Program-made: the position numbers and the translations under genes
Notes under the pieces: model-generated
Seen by the model: the letters and a program-made list of their open reading frames with translations, nothing else
The model's database searches: none
What the model was told of the DNA's origin: nothing
NCBI RefSeq assembly: GCF_028898845.1
Contig: NZ_CP118574.1
Location: 4,871,001-4,935,000 of the forward strand
Direction: 5' to 3'
DNA from: Streptomyces sp. WZ-12
Lineage (GTDB): Bacteria; Actinomycetota; Actinomycetes; Streptomycetales; Streptomycetaceae
Length of the DNA: 64,000 bases
Shown: in pieces, positions 62,566 to 64,000 of the stretch
Layout of the letters: each line of letters begins with the position of its first letter
How positions within the stretch are numbered: position 1 is the stretch's first letter

Positions 62566-64000
62566 ATGCGCTGGCTGGTGGGGTGGAGCAGTGCCGCGAC
62601 CACCGACAAGGGGTGCCGCTCGCTGCTGCCGGTGGGCGCCCAACTCCTGTGGGGCGACCCCGATCCCCTCTGGGCGGTGGGCGATTGGCGGCCCCATGAG
62701 GTGCGCGTCGTGCAGGCCGACCCGGAGACCCGGCTCGCCGTCTTCGGGGTCTGCGGCGCCACCGACGACCAGTTGAAGGTCGGCCTGTTCGCCGCCCGCG
62801 GGGGCGCGCTGCGCCACCTCACCGCCTGGCCGGGCAGTTACACCGCCGTCGCCCAGGTGGGACGCCGGATCACCGTCACCGGGGACCTGGCCGGCGCCCG
62901 CCCCGTCTTCCACACCCGTTGGGCCGGCGGCACCGCGTACGCCACCGCCGCCCTGCCCCTCGCCGACCTCGTCGAGGCCAGCCTCGACGTCGGCCACCTG
63001 GCCGCGCTGCTGGCCTGCCCGGACGCCCCCGAGGCCCTCGGCACCGGCACCCCGTACGACGGCGTGCACCGCGTCCCACCCGGCCACGCCCTGGTGCTGC
63101 GCACCGGCACCAGCGAGCGCGCCTCCTACGAGCCGCCCGCCTCCCTCGCCGTCGCCACCCCCCAACTCGCCCCGGAACAGGCCGTGGACGGCGTCCGCGA
63201 GGCCCTGGTGGAGGCCGTCCGCGCCCGCCTGGCGGCCCCCCGCTTCGCCCCCGACCCGGACGGCCTGGACCGGCTCGACCCCGGCCCGGTGCCCGGCATG
63301 GGCCCCGCGGAGCGGCGCGCGGCGCGCGGCGGCCCGGCCCCCGGCATCGGCGCCGACCTCTCCGGGGGCAGCGCCTCCGGAACGCTCGCCCTCCTGGCCG
63401 CCGGACTCCCCGGCCAGCCAGGGAGGATCAACGGCCACGGCGAGCGCCTGTTGGCGGTGACCTTCAACGACCGCGCCACCCGGGGCGGTCAGGACGACCA
63501 CGAGGCAGAACTGGAGCGCGCCCGCGGGATCGCCGAGAACCCCCGGCTGCACCACGTCGTCGTCGCGGCCGGCGAGGAGGCGCTCCCGTACACCGGCCTC
63601 GACGCCCTCCCGCTCACGGACGAGCCCGGCCCCGCGCTGGTCGTCGCCGGCCGGCACCGCAGCCGGCTGGTGTCCGGCGGCGCCGACCACTTCGTCGGGA
63701 ACGGCGCCCGTCAGGTCCTCGACGCCCACCCGGCCCGCCTCGCCGACCTCCTCATGGACCGCCGCCGGCGCCATCTGCTGCGCCCGGTCACCGCGTTGGC
63801 CAGGGCGGACGGCCCGTCCGCGCACTCCGTCCTGGTCCCGTTCACCGTCTACCGGGCCGCCCGGAGGCTCGCCCGCACCCCCTACGCCACGGGGATCGCC
63901 GAGGCCGCCCGCCGCCTACGGGAGCGGGAGTTCGCCGACGAGCCGGTGGCCGGCGGTGCGGTGGACGCCTCGCTGGCCGCGCTCACCTGGTGCCGCCCCG
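62566..64000 (+). CDS. asparagine-synthetase-like protein, degenerate PP-loop (partial)
   Basis: Runs off the right edge; 478 codons seen. The N-terminal part (1-200) resembles a class II amidotransferase Ntn fold (AVFGVCGATDDQLKVGLFAA, GSYTAVAQVGRRITVTGDLAGARPVFHT, PYDGVHRVPPGHALVLR), but it starts MRWLVGW with no Cys2 nucleophile. The synthetase half has IGADLSGGSASGTLALLAAG near 260, where AsnB has SGGLDS; the Asp is replaced by Ala. A later LVSGGADHFVGNG replaces the usual GxGxDExFxGY region. This recalls lasso-peptide cyclases and beta-lactam synthetases more than AsnB, though those keep SGGxDS. ATG 62566 has GGAGG 6 nt upstream. Confidence 0.7.
   Translation, partial: MRWLVGWSSAATTDKGCRSLLPVGAQLLWGDPDPLWAVGDWRPHEVRVVQADPETRLAVFGVCGATDDQLKVGLFAARGGALRHLTAWPGSYTAVAQVGRRITVTGDLAGARPVFHTRWAGGTAYATAALPLADLVEASLDVGHLAALLACPDAPEALGTGTPYDGVHRVPPGHALVLRTGTSERASYEPPASLAVATPQLAPEQAVDGVREALVEAVRARLAAPRFAPDPDGLDRLDPGPVPGMGPAERRAARGGPAPGIGADLSGGSASGTLALLAAGLPGQPGRINGHGERLLAVTFNDRATRGGQDDHEAELERARGIAENPRLHHVVVAAGEEALPYTGLDALPLTDEPGPALVVAGRHRSRLVSGGADHFVGNGARQVLDAHPARLADLLMDRRRRHLLRPVTALARADGPSAHSVLVPFTVYRAARRLARTPYATGIAEAARRLREREFADEPVAGGAVDASLAALTWCRP

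Noticed and set aside
61769..62776. Plus-strand open frame across the 705-bp gap
   Set aside because: It begins antisense in the Orf1590-type gene and overlaps the asparagine-synthetase-like gene in another frame; composition is not protein-like.

Overview
The window is a high-GC actinobacterial chromosome segment, almost certainly from a Streptomyces. The evidence is a 68-residue BldC, an Lsr2-type nucleoid protein, a valine dehydrogenase, a sporulation regulator of the S. griseus Orf1590 type, a mycothiol-type MDMPI/SCP protein, GTG/TTG starts and leaderless promoters. No prophage, insertion sequence, CRISPR array or integrase is visible. It reads as core chromosome, not an accessory island.

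Layout. 1-8.8 kb: the tail of a MarR/GbsR-like regulator, a degenerate diacylglycerol-kinase-like protein, purA, a membrane Ser/Thr kinase, a VTC-domain protein, a class III aminotransferase with a GntR regulator, and a conserved hypothetical. 8.9-18.5 kb: a lone SLATT membrane protein, purD, a membrane protein resembling M48 peptidases but without HExxH, a DMF-ase-beta-like protein, a divergent LysR/MFS pair and purC. 18.5-19.3 kb: three tRNA-Gly genes, two of them inside an exact 117-bp duplication. 19.4-29.9 kb: lsrL, purS-purQ-purL, an ArsR-like regulator with a small membrane protein, an SCP protein, a Tat-exported sulfatase preceded by a putative attenuator leader peptide, and purF-purM. 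30-34.5 kb: DUF3073 protein, vdh, a conserved hypothetical, bldC, a small CxxC protein and tRNA-Asp. 34.6-46.5 kb: hrpA, a DUF3533/YhgE-like protein, a Glu-Asp-Phe tRNA operon, a metallophosphoesterase, a zincin, a frameshifted lipoprotein, a DEAD-box helicase with an Arg/Asp/Gly tail, and tRNA-Lys. 47-64 kb: a DHA2 MFS exporter with a LysR gene, a PP2C phosphatase, a DUF2332 protein, an M23 hydrolase behind a c-di-AMP (ydaO) riboswitch, an aldo/keto reductase, a PrsW-family protease, trmB, lhgO, the Orf1590 homologue and the start of an asparagine-synthetase-like gene.

Together, eight purine genes (purA, D, C, S, Q, L, F, M) cover PRPP to aminoimidazole ribonucleotide except the GAR-formylation step, the SAICAR synthetase step and the AMP branch. 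They sit in five transcription units among developmental regulators. Control is mostly local: leaderless promoters for purD, purF and several others, a riboswitch for the cell-wall hydrolase, a candidate leader-peptide attenuator for the sulfatase, and palindromic operators next to several regulators.

Coordinates come from reading the sequence. Start codons were chosen from ribosome binding sites, -10 boxes and family length, and are less certain than stop codons.
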